Shown: positions 38,990 to 52,317, counted from the stretch's first letter. The stretch: 64,000 nucleotides of DNA from Fulvia fulva (GCF_020509005.1 NC_063018.1:3100001-3164000), one strand, 5' to 3'. Translations and numbers: made by a program. Notes: a model not told the origin generated them from the sequence alone.

Positions 38990-41900
38990 AACCTCGATAA
39001 CTAAGACACTCTATTCCACTTTAGTAAGTAGGCTAATATCCCCTTCTCGAACGCCGCTACCTTCGGTACCTAGGCAAACGCTAACCCCGACACCGCCTAC
39101 GCTCTTATTAACCGCACCGTCTCCTCTTTCCGCGAGACCGCCTAGTAGGTCGAGCAAGCAAATAACTAAGTAATATACCTTTAAGGTATTATAAACACCT
39201 TCTAGAACCTCGTACCGTACGCCGACGATAACCGCCGCTAGTACTTCTCTAAGAAGGTTAACGACCTAGACGAGTTCGACGGTAATAAGAGTAAGTTCGA
39301 GGCATTTAAGATATAGCTTACTATTAAGCTATTAGCTAATACCGACCACTTTCCGTAAGAGAAGGATAGGGTTACGTACGTCTTCTCCCTCCTTCGGGGA
39401 GACGCCGCGGCTTAGGTATAATACTATATCGATAACGCTACGTAGACTATCGGCTACCCGGACGTCCTTACTTTAATATAGGACCTCTGTACTGCCTTTA
39501 GTAATCTAGACCGTAGAGCTACCGCCTAGAACGCTATCTATAACCTCCTCTAGAAGAATAAGAGGTTCGCCGAGTACCTCGCGGCCTTTAACCGCGACAT
39601 CGGGTTTACCGGCTATAACGAAGAGACTAAGAAGAGCACTCTCCGCCGTAGCTTATTAGTAGAGCTTCTTCGAGCCCTCGAGGATAAGGACGTTGGTACT
39701 ATAAGCTTCCGTAAGCTCGTCGAGACCTACTAGCGCCTCGACTCTAATATAAAATATACCGCCTCTCTCCTCGCTTCCCGTTCTTAAGGTCGTTAGCCTC
39801 GTAGTCCCGGAAGCCACTTCGCTACTCTACTAGGCGCCGCCGCTCCTACGGCTCTCCCTCCCGTCTCTATAGGTAATACTATAGATCTTAGCGCTAGTAC
39901 CGCCGTCCCTCGAGTCTAGGGCCTCGTTAACGGTAAGCTTACTCCTAAAGAGAAGCTTCGCCGTCGCTAGGCCGGACTCTATACCTACTACGGCGGTCTA
40001 GGCTATATCGTAGTTAACTATCCGTAGCTCGCTACCCGTAACGCCCGTAACCCGGTTCGCGGCGCTATCGGCGCTATCGAGCCTAGTCCTACTACTCCCG
40101 CTAAGTAGGAAAAAGCCTAGGTCTTCCTTATCGACGCGGTAAAGACTAAGAATAACGTTTACCGAAAGTAAAGAGAGGAAAGAAGTTAAGGATCAATATA
40201 GTATAGCTAGACCTATACGACGAGACGGGTAAGGACTACGCTTATAAACCGTTCGTTACGAATATAAATATCGGCTTAAAGAAACTCTCTTCTTCCAATC
40301 TTACTCTTATAGACACTAGCGTACTAGGCGAGTCTTTTATAGACTATAAACTCGCGACCTCTCTTAACCTCGAACCCTAGGAACTGAAGTACCCTTATAC
40401 CCTTAAACTCTTTAACGGTACGGAGACTACTACTAGTAAGATTACTTATATTATATATACGTCAATTACTCTCGGAGGTAAGCGTATATCGATTACTAGC
40501 TTCCTTACGTCCCTACCGTATTAGAAGTTTATCCTCGGCCTCCCCTAGTTTAGACGATACTAACCTATTATCGACTAGACTTCCCTTACTATTAGCTTCC
40601 CTCTAGAAGCTCCTCCGGTACCTCCGCCTTCTCCGCCGCCTTAGCGCGGTCCTAAGTATACTAAGATCTTCTAGGTAAACGCCGCTACCTTTACTACTAC
40701 TACTAAGCAGCCTAAAGCTTAAGTCTTCGCCGCCTCTCTCCGCGATATCGACATCGCCCTCGAGAAGCTCGATAAGAAGCGTACACCTACCGACCCTACT
40801 ACGAAGGTCCCTCCTTAGGCACACTACATCCTCTACGTATTCGATACTAAAGCCGTAGACGAGCTGCCTCCTTATCGCCCTTACGACTATAAGATTGAGC
40901 TAGAAGAAGGTATAGAGACACCGTTCGGACCGCTATACTCTATGTCCCGAGAAGAGCTTATCGTCCTTAAGAGATACCTCGAAGGAAACCTAAAGAAGGG
41001 GTTTATTCGAGCGAGCCGTTCTAGCGCTAGTAGTCCCGTTATATTCGTTAAGAAGCCCGGCGGTAGCCTACGCTTCTACGTAGACTACCGAGGCTTAAAC
41101 GCTATTATAAAGAAGAACCGCTACCTAATACCGTTGATTTAGGAGACGCTCGAGCGCCTCTCTAAGGCCAAGTACTTCACTAAGCTCGATGTTATCGCTA
41201 CGTTTAATAAGTTACGAATAGTAGAAGGATACGAGTATCTTATAGCCTTCTATACTCGCTACGGGCTATTTAAGTCGCTCGTTATGCCCTTCGGCGTTTA
41301 TAACGGGCCTAGTACCTTCTAGAACTTTATTAACGACATCCTTTAGGAGTTCCTCGATTAGTTCTACACTACCTATATCGACGACATCCTAGTCTATAGC
41401 GAGACTAAGGAGGAGCACCGCGAGCACGTCTATAAGGTCCTTTAGAAGCTCGTAGACGCCGGCTTATAGCTCGACATTAATAAGTACGAGTTTAAGAAGA
41501 CCGAAGTCAAGTTTATTAGTTTGATTATTACCGTAGACGGTATTAAGATAGACTAAGAGAAGATTAACGCTATCGTCGAATAGGATACTCCTACGAACGT
41601 TAAGGAGGTCTAGGGTTTCCTAGGCTTTACTAACTTCTACCGCCGCTTTATCTACGTATTCTCGGGCGTAGTACGCCCTTTAACGAAGCTTACGCGTAAG
41701 GGTAAGAAGTTTGCCTAGACCGACGAATACTAGGAGGCTTTTGACTTGCTTAAAGCGAAGTTTATTAAGAACCCGCTTCTATAGTACTTCGATTTCGAAC
41801 TAGAGACCCGTATAGAGACTAACGTATCCGACGGCGTAGTAGGCGGTGTCCTACTATAACGCCGCTCGCCTAAATCTCCCTAGTTACCTATCGCCTTCCT

Positions 41901-43970
41901 CTCTAAGAAGATGACCGCTACGGAGTATAACTACGAGATCTACGATAAGGAGCTTCTCGCTATCGTTAAAGCTTTTAAAGAGTAGCGCCCCGAGCTCGAA
42001 GGCTCTACTATACCCGTCTAAGTAAGCTCCGACTATAAGAACCTCGTCTACTTTATAAAGAGAAAGCTACTTAATCGTCGCTAGGCCCGCTAGAGCGAGT
42101 TCCTCTCCCGGTTCAACTTTATAATCTCGTATACGCCCGGTAAGGCCAACTCGATAGCCGACGCCCTTACCCGCCGCCCTAGTAACTCTCTAGTTAATCG
42201 AAGAGGGGGCTAGTAAATCGTAGAGCAACAAGTTATTAAAGAGCATAACCTCTCTTCCGAGCTTCGAGAGTACCTATCGAACGGCTAGCCTACGCTCGCC
42301 GCTTCCTTTACTACTCTCGTACTTGCTCCTACCTACCTTAACGAGAGTGATAACGAATCCGAGCCTAAAGAATACGCCTCGGACGCTAAGGACTTAAACG
42401 ACGATAAAGAGGGCTTAGTAACGACCGACGGCTTATCCGAGTTAGACTTTAAGGGGTTTGATAATAAGGAGCAACCTAAAGGCATTATAGCACGAGTACG
42501 AATAGCGTACAATACCGACCTAGACGCCTAAGAGTTAGTTTAGGCCCTTAAATCTAGCGCGAGGACATTTCCGGGTTTCTCGCTATCTAAGTACGAGCTC
42601 TAGGAAGGTGTCGTCTACTTCCGTAAGAAGCTTTATATACCGTAGCCCGAAGGCTCTAATATCCGAGCTAAGATTCTTCAAATTGTCTACGACTCCGCCT
42701 CTAGGGGTCACCTAGGCGTAGCTAAGACCTATAAGCTCCTCGCTAGGTATTACTAGTAGCCGTATTCCTAGAAAGACGTCCGCCGCTACGTACTAAACTA
42801 CGCTACTTACCGAAGAGCTAAAGCTAACCGCTACCGCCCCTACGGTCTCTTATACCCTCTCCCGGCTCCTAATCGTCCGTAGAAGTACATTACTATAGAC
42901 TTTATTACCGATCTTCCTTACGATAAGACCTTTAGCGGCGTAAAGGCAAAGGCCCTTCTAGTGATCGTAGACCGTTACTCTAAGGACCGGTACATAATCC
43001 CGTACTAGAGTATAACCGTAAAAGAGACTACTCGCTTGTTCTACGAATTCGTCTAGCGCTTTTGAGGCCTCCCGGATAGTATCACCTCTAACAGAGGCTC
43101 CTAGTTCATCTCGTACTTCTAGAAGCGTCTATATACTGTCCTAGGTATTAAGCATAACCTCTCGACTAGTTTTTAGCTATAGACCGACGGCTAGACCGAA
43201 ATTACGAACGCTATCCTCGAGTAGGTCCTTCGTTACTTCGTCGACTACTACTAGAAGGATTGGCCTTAGTATATCCCTACGGTAGAGTTCGCTACTCGTA
43301 ACTAGGACTCGGAGACTACTAGCTACTCTCCCTTCTATACTACGAGAGGTTACTACCCTCGTATAGGTATAGAACTAGAAGAGCCTCTCCCGCCTACTAA
43401 AGACATAAACGAGCAAGTAGTAGACGAGTTCGCTACTATACTCTTATAGATCTATAAAGAAGTCTACAACGAGATAGTATACGTATAAGCAATCTACGAG
43501 GATCAAGCTAATCGTCGTCGCTAGCTAGCTCCCGACTACTAAGTAGGCGATATAGTCTACCTTAACTCTAAGAACATTAAGACGGACCGCCCCTCTAAGA
43601 AGCTGAGCTAGAAGAACCTAGGTCCTTTTAAGATTACCGAGCGTATTAGTTCACACGCCTACTATCTAGCTCTTCCTACGAACGTAAAGATCTACGATAA
43701 CTTCTATCCCGTACGCCTTCGGCCGTCGGCTAAGGACCTATTCCCGAACTAAAACTAAGACATACTAGGTCCTCCCGATAAAGTAGAAGTCGACGAGCCG
43801 GTTAACCTACCTTCTAACGACTATACCGTCCGTAAGATCCGGGGAATTCGCGTAGAGCCTAACGACATTAAAGGGCTACCGCCGATTAAGTATAAAGTCG
43901 AATAGTAAGGTTATCCTAAGTAGGATACCTTATAGGAACCTATCCAATATATTATCTTTAATCGTTAAGC
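38990..43970 (+). pseudogene. Gypsy-1 gag-pol remnant
   Basis: Reading through in-frame stops, gag-like sequence is seen about 39230-39800 (DLDEFDGNKSKFEAFKI), and a protease about 40290 (LIDTSVLGESFID). Reverse transcriptase is about 41040-41520 ([32 protein letters not shown]), then RNase H about 41800-42180. Integrase runs about 42640-43300 and a chromodomain-like segment about 43830-43940 (IKYKVE then GYPK and EPIQY). The stops are mostly TAG at positions where Gln or Trp is expected, as CAG-to-TAG and TGG-to-TAG changes would give. The longest intact stretch is 67 codons (40942-41142). Confidence 0.85.
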
Positions 43971-44168
43971 AATCGAAGAATACTACGCCCGCGTAGACGG
44001 CCTAGAGGTCAATATCGGTAGGCTTTTCGAATCTAAGCTCTTCGACGGGGCTTACTAATAGTATATCGACTATAATATTAGGCCTAGGCCTAGTACTGAA
44101 GCTAAACATCCTCAATATATAGAACTACTACGGCTTCGTAGGAACTTAGCTTTGTTCGGGAGGGCTAC

Positions 44169-44687
44169 TATTATAGTCTCCCTATAGAGTGTATAGAAGG
44201 TAGGGACAGAAGACCCTTAGAGTACTTAGAAGTCGTTAAGAAGTAAAAGTCTAGCTTAGTATATAAGCGCTAAGAATTATATACCCCGTAATATTCACTA
44301 CGGGACCTAGCCCTCTAAATTTACTACTCTACTAAACCTTAATAGATTCACTTCGGCTCGTAACTATATAACTCACGGCACCCCCCTAAGTACCCGCGAC
44401 TACGCTAGATCCTAGAAGAAGCACGTAGAAGACTCGGAACGTAGGGTAGGTTAGAATAAGGTTTTAAGCAAAGCTACTAAGCGCGGCTTCGTACGGGTTA
44501 GCCCTATTAATACGGGGACACGTACTCGCGAGGGTCGCGTATAAGTATCTAGCCTTCCCTAGGCCTCTCTTGCTTTCTTCGTCTTTCGTTTTATATAGTA
44601 ATTATACTATACCCTTTGTATCTGCACTTCGTACCTATATTCTCGCTTTTACTCTTTCATCTTATAGGCTAGGCTCTCGCCCTAACA
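44169..44687 (+). repeat. Gypsy-1 3' LTR
   Basis: 519 bp, starting TATTATAGTCTCC (TG changed to TA) and ending CGCCCTAACA. A short purine-rich tract (GGGAGGG, 44158-44164) precedes it. Confidence 0.9.
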
Positions 44688-44754
44688 CTCCTACTAACTC
44701 TAGACAATCCGTTTCTCTTAGTAGTAAAGCTAGGAATTAGGACTACTTTATATA
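44688..44754 (-). mobile_element. Copia-A-type fragment, continuation after Gypsy-1
   Basis: CTCCTACTAACTCTAGACAA and the following bases match Copia-A about 47288-47350; the match ends where the Copia-B LTR begins. Confidence 0.8.
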
Positions 44755-46702
44755 TATTAAATAGGTACGAGTTACGTAGTAGTAGAAGACGGCGGATTAT
44801 ACAAAAGACGAAGAAGGACCTAATAGGATAGCGTATATCTATATATAGTATCGCTAGTGTTAGTGTAGGTAGATACTAGGTGTCCGGATGTTTACTAGTC
44901 TATAGGCTAGTAAACCCTAGTTACGTGATCTAGTTATATAACACACCTACACCTATATACTTGACCTACGGCCTATATGTTCTTAACACTCCTACTTAGG
45001 CCACATAGTCTCCTACAATCCCTTTACGTAAGCTAGAGCTACCTTATAAAGTCTTAGAACTACTAGCTATTAAGGGGCTTTATTAACCTATTAGTAGCTA
45101 TATCCTTTATATAGTAGTAGTCTACTATAATCTTCTTCTACCACTAGAGATGTCTGATATAGTTATATATAACATCAATATGCTTTGACCTTTTATATAT
45201 ATAGGCATCTTTAACAAGTGTTAAAGCGGCTTAGTTGTTACCTATAAGCTTAACTAACCTTAGCTCATTAATAGTGCCCTTGCTTGCCCTTATACTCGGC
45301 TAGAAAGAGCTCTTTCCTACTAGTTCTAGGCACCCCATTTCCCTAAGAACAGTAGCAAGAAATTGTGACTGCTCTACGGCTACGTTTATAGCTATGAACT
45401 TAGCTTCTATTATTGATGTTATAACAGACTTCTACTTTCTACTTATCTAGGACATAGGTAATCTATAAAGGAACTATACGTATCCTAGAATTGAGACTCT
45501 ATCCACTTTGTCTATAGCGTAGTCAGAGTCCGAGTATCCCTAGAGATTGCCCCTTCCCTTTCTATATATAAGACCTAGGTCTAGGTACGACCGTAGGTAT
45601 CGGGAGAGCTTCTTTAAAGCCTTTATATACTACTACGAGGGATCAGTAACATATAAGCTAATTCTTCTAAGGGGGAATGCTAAGTCTGGCCTTGTTATTG
45701 TCATTAGCTATATCTAGGTACTATTATAGCTCTAGTAATCCTATTTGTTACACCTCTTATCTATAGGAGCCGTAGGTTATAAATGCTCGTAGCTCTCTAT
45801 AGGTAAGTAGGTTAGCGTAGCCTTCTCTCTAGCTATATTTATCTTGGCTAAGTTAGCGTAGACATAGTGTCCTTAATTAAGCTTCAAAGTGCCTTAGGAC
45901 CTGTCTCTTATAATCCTTATTCTAAGGATCTTTATAGGTTTACTAAGATCTTTAATCTAAAACACTTTTCTAAGCTTAGCCTTAAACTACTAAACATCTA
46001 ATAGCTTCGGAGCTATAATAGGTATGTCATCTATATAGATAAGGACTATAAGGTCTCTATCCGTATAGATAAGTAGGTATAGATCTACCTAGGACTAGGG
46101 AAATCTAATCTTCTCTAGCTTCGTAACATAGAGCTTGTTCTAGTCTCTAGCTACTTACTTAGCCTATAAAGGCTTCGTAGGACCTTAAACACTATGTTTA
46201 GAGGTGCTTCAACTCCTAGGGGTGGGATTATATAGATGTCTTTAAGAAGGCTACTTTAGGTAAAAGCATTATCTATATCTACTAGGTATATCTCGAGATC
46301 TTCTAGACAACGGGTTTACTAGACAAGGATTTTAGGGTGAAACTAGGTAGTTAGATAGCAAACTATTAGCTGAACTAATTCTACGAAACAAGACTAACTC
46401 TAAGGCTAGGAACAAACAGGACATTTTCTAAGACAATTTGCTTTCTAGAAGGACTACCTATTACTACACTTCCTATATATATAGCTTGCCTTAGACCCGG
46501 AGGAACACTATATTATAGCAATATAGGAACCGTAGATCAACCTATACTCTAGGATTCTATTAACTATACGAGACCCGAGATACTACGTAGTAATAAATAG
46601 AACCGAGGGAGTCCTACGAACATATATCTATATTAGTAAGAAGGTACTAGTAGAGGATTAGTAGGCCTAGCCGAGAACCGATAGGGATATCACTATAGTA
46701 TA
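44755..46702 (-). mobile_element. Copia-B: 3' half of a second Copia family, RIP-mutated
   Basis: 44755-44988 is an LTR (minus strand TGTTAAGAACATATAGG ... ending in the RIP form of CA), followed inward by a purine tract and antisense RNase H and reverse transcriptase sequence similar to, but distinct from, Copia-A. For example 46120-46175 encodes, antisense, a SLYRL-type RT motif. The other LTR is not found; the element is cut at 46702 by Copia-A. Confidence 0.75.
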
Positions 46703-46931
46703 TGTTGAACAGGTACGGGTGGATAGTAGCGGAGTAGAGTAAGAGATCAATCTTCAACTGACTAATAGCACGAGTATATAGCAATATATTAGGAACCAAT
46801 ATGTTGATTGTGTTGGATGTCTATCTAAGCTAAAGGGGAGAGAAGGTATCTCCCTATAAGCTGAGTCATCGTACTAGGCTGCTAGATCACTTCCTGATTG
46901 TTGACTCCCGTTGAGATGCTACATCTTAACA
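46703..46931 (-). repeat. Copia-A 3' LTR
   Basis: 229 bp; on the minus strand it begins TGTTAAGATGTAGC and ends CTGTTCAACA. The purine tract GAGATGAGTAGGAG on the minus strand immediately precedes it. Confidence 0.88.
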
Positions 46932-47848
46932 CTCCTACTCATCTCGTATAGGAGGTTACAGTCTGCTCACTTCCTGTTAATAGTACTTGGACCTTTTCAT
47001 AACAGGTTCAGCTGGCTTACAAACCTCTAGAAGTGTGGACTAGTCTTTAGTTTTGTAAACCCGTCTGCAACTATCTCAGAGGTTAGGGTGTACTTAATAG
47101 TAATAAGCCTCCTCTACCAAAGTTTCCGAACAGCGTTATAGGCAATGTCAATGTGCTTCGACTTGTTATAAACATGTACATCTTTGACTAGGGTAAGGGC
47201 AGCTTGATTGTCACCTCTTAATTGGACTGGTCTCAAATTTGATACAGTCTCCTAGTTTCTAGTGATTCTTAGTTGATAGGAACAGTCTCCTACTAACTCT
47301 AGACAATCTATTTCTCTTAGTAGTAAAGCTAGGAATTAGGACTGCTTCGTATATATATTTATGGCTATATATTCAGCCTCTATTGTGGATGTTACTACAG
47401 ACTTTTGCTTCTTGCTTATCTAAGAAACTGGTGCCCTACAGAGGAAGAAGACATACCTAAGGATTGAGACTCTGTCTACTTTGTCCATTATATAATCAGA
47501 ATCATAGTATCTAATAAGGTGTCCTTTTCCAGACTTTGAGAACTAAAGTCCTAGATCAGGGTATGATCTTAGGTACCTAGTGATGTTCTTTAAAGCCTTC
47601 ATGTGGTAGGTGGATAGGTCACTCACAAATGAGCTCATCCTTCCTAGGGCAAAAGCAATGTCTAGCCTTATGATTGTTACTAGCCACATCTAAGTACTAT
47701 TAATACTCTAGTACTCTGCCTTGTTACACCTCTCATCTATATAGCTTGAAGGTTTGAGGGCCTTATAGCTGTCTATAGGTGAGTGTGTAGGTGCTGCCTT
47801 CTTATAGTTCATTCCTATCTTGGCTAGGCTGTCCCTAACAAAGTGTCC

Positions 47849-48253
47849 TTAGTCAAGTTTCAGGATTCCTCTCTTCCTGTCACTTGTGACTCTCATGCTA
47901 AGGATCTTTTTAGGTTCACCTAGATCTTTGATCTTGAAGATCTTGCCAAGTTCTCTTTTAAACCAGAGAAGATCTATCAACTTTGGTGTAGCAATTGGAA
48001 TGTTATCCACATATATAAGGATTATGATCTCCCTCTTCTTATAGATAAGTAGGCATAGATCCACTTCTGACTGTGTGAATCCAATCTCTCTGAGCTTTGA
48101 TACACAGAGTTGATTCCAATCTCTAGCTACTTGCTTAAGTCTATACAAGCTTTTAAGGATTTTAAACACTATGTTTGGTGGAAGCTTAACTCCTAGTGGT
48201 GGTAACATGAAGATGTCTTCATAGAGGGTGCTTTCTGTGAATGTATTGTTCAC
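47849..48253 (-). pseudogene. Copia-A reverse transcriptase fragment
   Basis: An uninterrupted 134-codon stretch with LKSLYRLKQVARDWNQL, DLCLLIYKK, IILIYVDNIPIATP and KIKDLGEPKKILSMRV: the Copia RT core. The YVDN here corresponds to the usual YVDD catalytic motif, with the second Asp changed to Asn as a G-to-A mutation would cause. Stops flank it on both sides. Confidence 0.88.
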
Positions 48254-51200
48254 ATCTACTTAGTGAAGATGAAGATCCTTCTTATACACAATAGCTATAA
48301 ACACCCTAAGGGTGTCCTGTCTTACTGTAGGTGCAAATGTCTCTATAAAGTCAACACTAAACTTCTGTAAGAAGCCCCTTGTAACTAGTCTAGCCTTGAA
48401 CTTTTCAATAGCTCTACTAATGCTTCTCTTAATATCAAAGACCTATCTTAATGTAACCAGATTTGCTCCTTTTAGTGGAACAGAATTTTCCTAGGTGTTG
48501 TTACTCTATAGAGTATCTAGTTCCTTTTGGATTGCTTCCTTCTAAAGATGTCCCCATTTCTTGTCATTTATAGTATCCTTATAGGATTTTGGAATTAGGA
48601 CCTCTTGCTTATATATAATAGCTTCTACAGTTGCTATAAAGGCCATTTCCTTAACTTCTTCTAGGAATTCGCTATCCTATGGTATTGAACTGTCCACTAA
48701 TTGTATAGCTATAAAGAAAGCTTAGTGAAAAGCAGCAAGGTTCTCTAAGAGGTCTATTGCTTCTCCTACTTCAGTAGTTAGTTCGGGCTTAGGGACTATA
48801 GATTTTAGGGCTTTCTATTTTATGTCATAGCCCTTAACATCATAGTCAGCCTTTCTCTTTCCAAGGGATGATTTAGGGACCGTCACTTATGACCTAGTAA
48901 CGTCTATTTCCTAGGGATCTAGGGAGCTTCTCTTAATTAGCTGATCGATTTTCTGAAATTCCCCTACGTTCTCCGGAGGTTAGGGAAGTTATATAAACAG
49001 CTTTCTCGGCTAAGCGACTTTAGGCCTCCTAATTAGCTGATCTATTTCGGGGGTGCTCTAATAGACGCCTAAATAGTAGGTAGATTGTCCTAAGGATACG
49101 TTCTTCCTCGGCCTTCCTAAGGGCTTCCTAGCTAGTGCACTGCTTAGTAGATTCAATGTTGGAATATTAAGACCTATATCACCTCTAGGCTGGTCCTTAA
49201 AGAAGTCTATATATATGTGTTGTTTAACAGCTCTTATGTCTAGTTCCTAAAAGAGCTAGGCTTTAGCTATGTTTTTAATATACCTAATAAACACTGCTTC
49301 TTTACCCCTATTCATTAGCTTGTCACTTCTTACCTATTGAGGTTAGGATCTTGTGTCTATATAGACAATAGCTTTACATCCCTAAACTTTCAAATAGTTG
49401 ATGGTCGGTTTGATACTATCAAAAGCCTTATCTAGTAAAACCTTGAACCTATCGTAATCTAGGCCATTTAGCAGTTTGTTCCTTATATAAGTTTAGGCCT
49501 CTAGTGCTTTAGGCCAAAATTTAACCGGCATTTTAGCCTCTTTAAGCATTGCTCTTATAGAGTCCTCTAAGGTTTGTATTGACCTCTTAACTAGTCCATT
49601 CTGTAGAGAGTTGTATGCCTTAGTCGGCTCGAGCCTAATCCCTAAATCCTTCTCCTACTGCTTTACTAATGCAATAAGTTCTTTTGTATTGTCAAGTCTT
49701 ACTGCTTTTAGCTACGCTAATGATTTCCTCTCTACTTTGATCTTCTAGTTCTAGAGAGCAACTGGAGCCTTTTCTCTTTTCCTAAGAGGAAAGGTCTACT
49801 TCTTCCTAGAGAAGTTGTTAACAATCTCAAGCTAGTATTTGAATCCTAGTCTTAAGATTAGTAGTGGGCCACATATATTAATAGATATAAGGGCAAGTCT
49901 TTTAGGTCTTCTCTCTATAACTTTGCCTTTGTACTTCTTCATCTTTGCTATTGAACATACTCTACACTAGTGAAAGCCATCCTTAGGGATAGGAATAGGT
50001 TCTTTTAAGTCTATTACCTTATAAAGATTCTAGAGCAAATTCTTCCTAAGGTGTGCAAATCTTCTATACTAAAGCTCCTACTGCTTCAGGTCGGTCTCTA
50101 ATTAAGCAGTCACAAAGGCATTCTCTATTAGTAGTGCATATAATAAGTAATGTGCCCGTTCTTATAGGAGAGGAGAAATCTTATTAATGAATAGAACTCC
50201 CCTAAGGAGCTTTGTCTAGACAACAGTCTTACTAGAGGGGGAAATAAGAGAAAATAATAGAGGTTATACACCAAACTGCTTGCTAAACTAGTTCTATAAA
50301 ACCAGGTTCACTCCTAGCTTAGGTACAAGTAGGACATCTTCCAAAACAACTTTTCTGCTAGCTCTCCTACTTATCTCTACATTCCTAATATAAGTGGCCA
50401 ATAAAAACCCACCTCCTACTTTGATCCATTTCTTCCTTATTAAGGGAGTCATAGATCTAAAGAGGCAGCTTTAGTCAGTTATATAGGATAAAGTATAAGA
50501 GTTAGGTAACCACTCTAACGAGGGGAACTTGCCTTAGACTTCTGTAGTTAAGTGAGCCACTTTATTATACTCATCATTATTAGACATTGTCTCTGAGGAT
50601 GAGCTGTATAAGTCACGTGACTCTTAGGCGGAAAAACCTTTTCTAGTCTTCTTTACTTTAGAGGTATAAGACTAGGCCTAGTTCTTCTAGAGTGACAGCA
50701 TGTTAGAGCTGAGTTTCTTCACCATTTTCTTAAGTTCTTCTATAGAGGACTTCTCTCTTAGTGTCCTCCTTAAAGTGGGTAGTAGAGATCTCTTCTTCTT
50801 GACATATATTATATTCTAGGAAGATAGTAGTTAGGAATGAGATCTAAGGACCTTTCTTGCCTTAGGTAGACTAGGGCAGTCCTTAATTAGATAATCCTTC
50901 TTATAGAGAAGGCAGGAGAGTAGTCTTGCTAGACCTAAGGGCTTGACCTAGGTGGCTGCTATACTATACTTAGCCTTAGAGGGATCTAACCTAGCTTCTT
51001 AAGCTTCAAGGATCTTTAAGGTCCTTTTATAATCTATCTTTGGCTGAGCTATAATAGTATCCCTAGCTATATAGTAGTTAGGTAGTAGTGAGCTTAAGAG
51101 CTAGGTCATCCTTATATTAGCTTTCCTATAATGCTGACCCTCTAGGTCAACATTAGCAATCCTTTTTCTAAGAGAAACTAGGTGTGTCTATATAGATCTG

Positions 51201-52070
51201 ATAGTGAACTCTTTACTTATCTCAAAGGTCACAAATTGCTTTATGAGCTTATATATATAGGTTAGTAGCACCTGGCTATACTTGTTCTAGAGATATACCT
51301 ACTTCTTAGTAGCTCTTCTAGATTTATATAAGCCCTTAAGCTCAAATTCATATTCTTCTATAATCCTACTAAGGATACTGAAGTTGTACACTACATTATG
51401 TCTTGTCTATGTTAGCGTATTGAGGATCTCTTTAGTTATAGCCTCTTCTTAGAGTTTTAGAGTCTTGCCCTTAATGTTGTTAAAAGACACTTCTATTAGG
51501 TCATCAATTGTAAAGAATGCTAATTGGCTCTCTATCTTATATCTCTAAAGGTTGAACCATCTCTTCTAATTGTCCCTCCTAAGAATTAGGATTTTGCCTC
51601 TCTTCTCCTCTATCTTCTCTTAGTATAAATCTATAATAAGTTAGATGTAATGAAACAAGGTGTATATGTTCTAAGGTAGTGGCTCAGATCCTACTAAGGC
51701 TTCTAGTATAGAATAGGAAAGTTCGTAGGTGTAGAAACTAAGGCCTACTTAGTAAAGTAAAGAAGGAGCGGTATAAGGTCTCGGGGCTAGGACACAGGTC
51801 TGTCTCTCCTAGCAGAGCTTCAAATGACTTACTTGAAGTCCTTCTTAATAGTATCTCGATATAGTTCTGCCTATAGAGTATCTTCAAGGTATTGGCTTTA
51901 AGTAAGCCGTATAGAGTCCTTGTCTAGGTTACCTATTACTTAGTATCGAACTAAGCTCCTTAACAGGATAGACGGGGTAGACTTCTAATTCCCAGATGTT
52001 TTCTACTACGATAGTAAGGGATACAAGTAACCTATACTGATATAGGTTGCTCTTATTCCTATATAAACCC

Positions 52071-52082
52071 GGGCTCATAACC
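52071..52082 (-). other. Copia-A primer binding site (tRNA-iMet anticodon-arm type)
   Basis: On the minus strand GGTTATGAGCCC directly follows the 5' LTR with no gap. It is complementary to GGGCUCAUAACC, the anticodon arm of initiator tRNA-Met, the half-molecule priming known from Drosophila copia. Confidence 0.75.
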
Positions 52083-52317
52083 TATTAAACAGGTACGGAT
52101 AGATAGTAGCGGAGTAGAGTAAGAGATCAATCTTTAACTAACTAATAGCACGAGTATATAGCAATATATTAGGAACCAATATGTTGATTATGTTAGATGT
52201 CTATCTAAGCTAAAGGGGAGAGAAGGTATTTCCCTATAAGCTGAGTTATCGTAGATGCCTTAGGCTACTAGATCACTTCCTAATTATTAACTCCCTTTAA
52301 GATGCTACATCTTAATA
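52083..52317 (-). repeat. Copia-A 5' LTR
   Basis: 235 bp, more RIP-changed than its partner (begins TATTAAGATGTAGC and ends GTTTAATA on the minus strand) and with a 6-bp length difference near 52250. Confidence 0.85.

Larger units (their letters stand above)
38399..44687 (+). mobile_element. Gypsy-1: complete Ty3/Gypsy LTR retrotransposon, RIP-mutated
   Basis: An element of about 6.3 kb with two 519-bp LTRs and a CTCCT target duplication. Plus-strand gag, protease, reverse transcriptase, RNase H, integrase and a chromodomain-like end are recognisable through many TAG/TAA codons. It is inserted in an older Copia-A fragment. Confidence 0.92.
46703..52317 (-). mobile_element. Copia-A: full-length Ty1/Copia LTR retrotransposon, minus strand
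   Basis: LTRs at 46703-46931 and 52083-52317 bound antisense gag (about 50,600-51,900), integrase (about 49,000-50,100), reverse transcriptase (about 47,850-48,560) and RNase H (about 47,340-47,830). It keeps many more CA and TG dinucleotides than its neighbours, but still contains stops. No matching target duplication is seen: GTATA on the left, GTTAA on the right. Confidence 0.88.
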
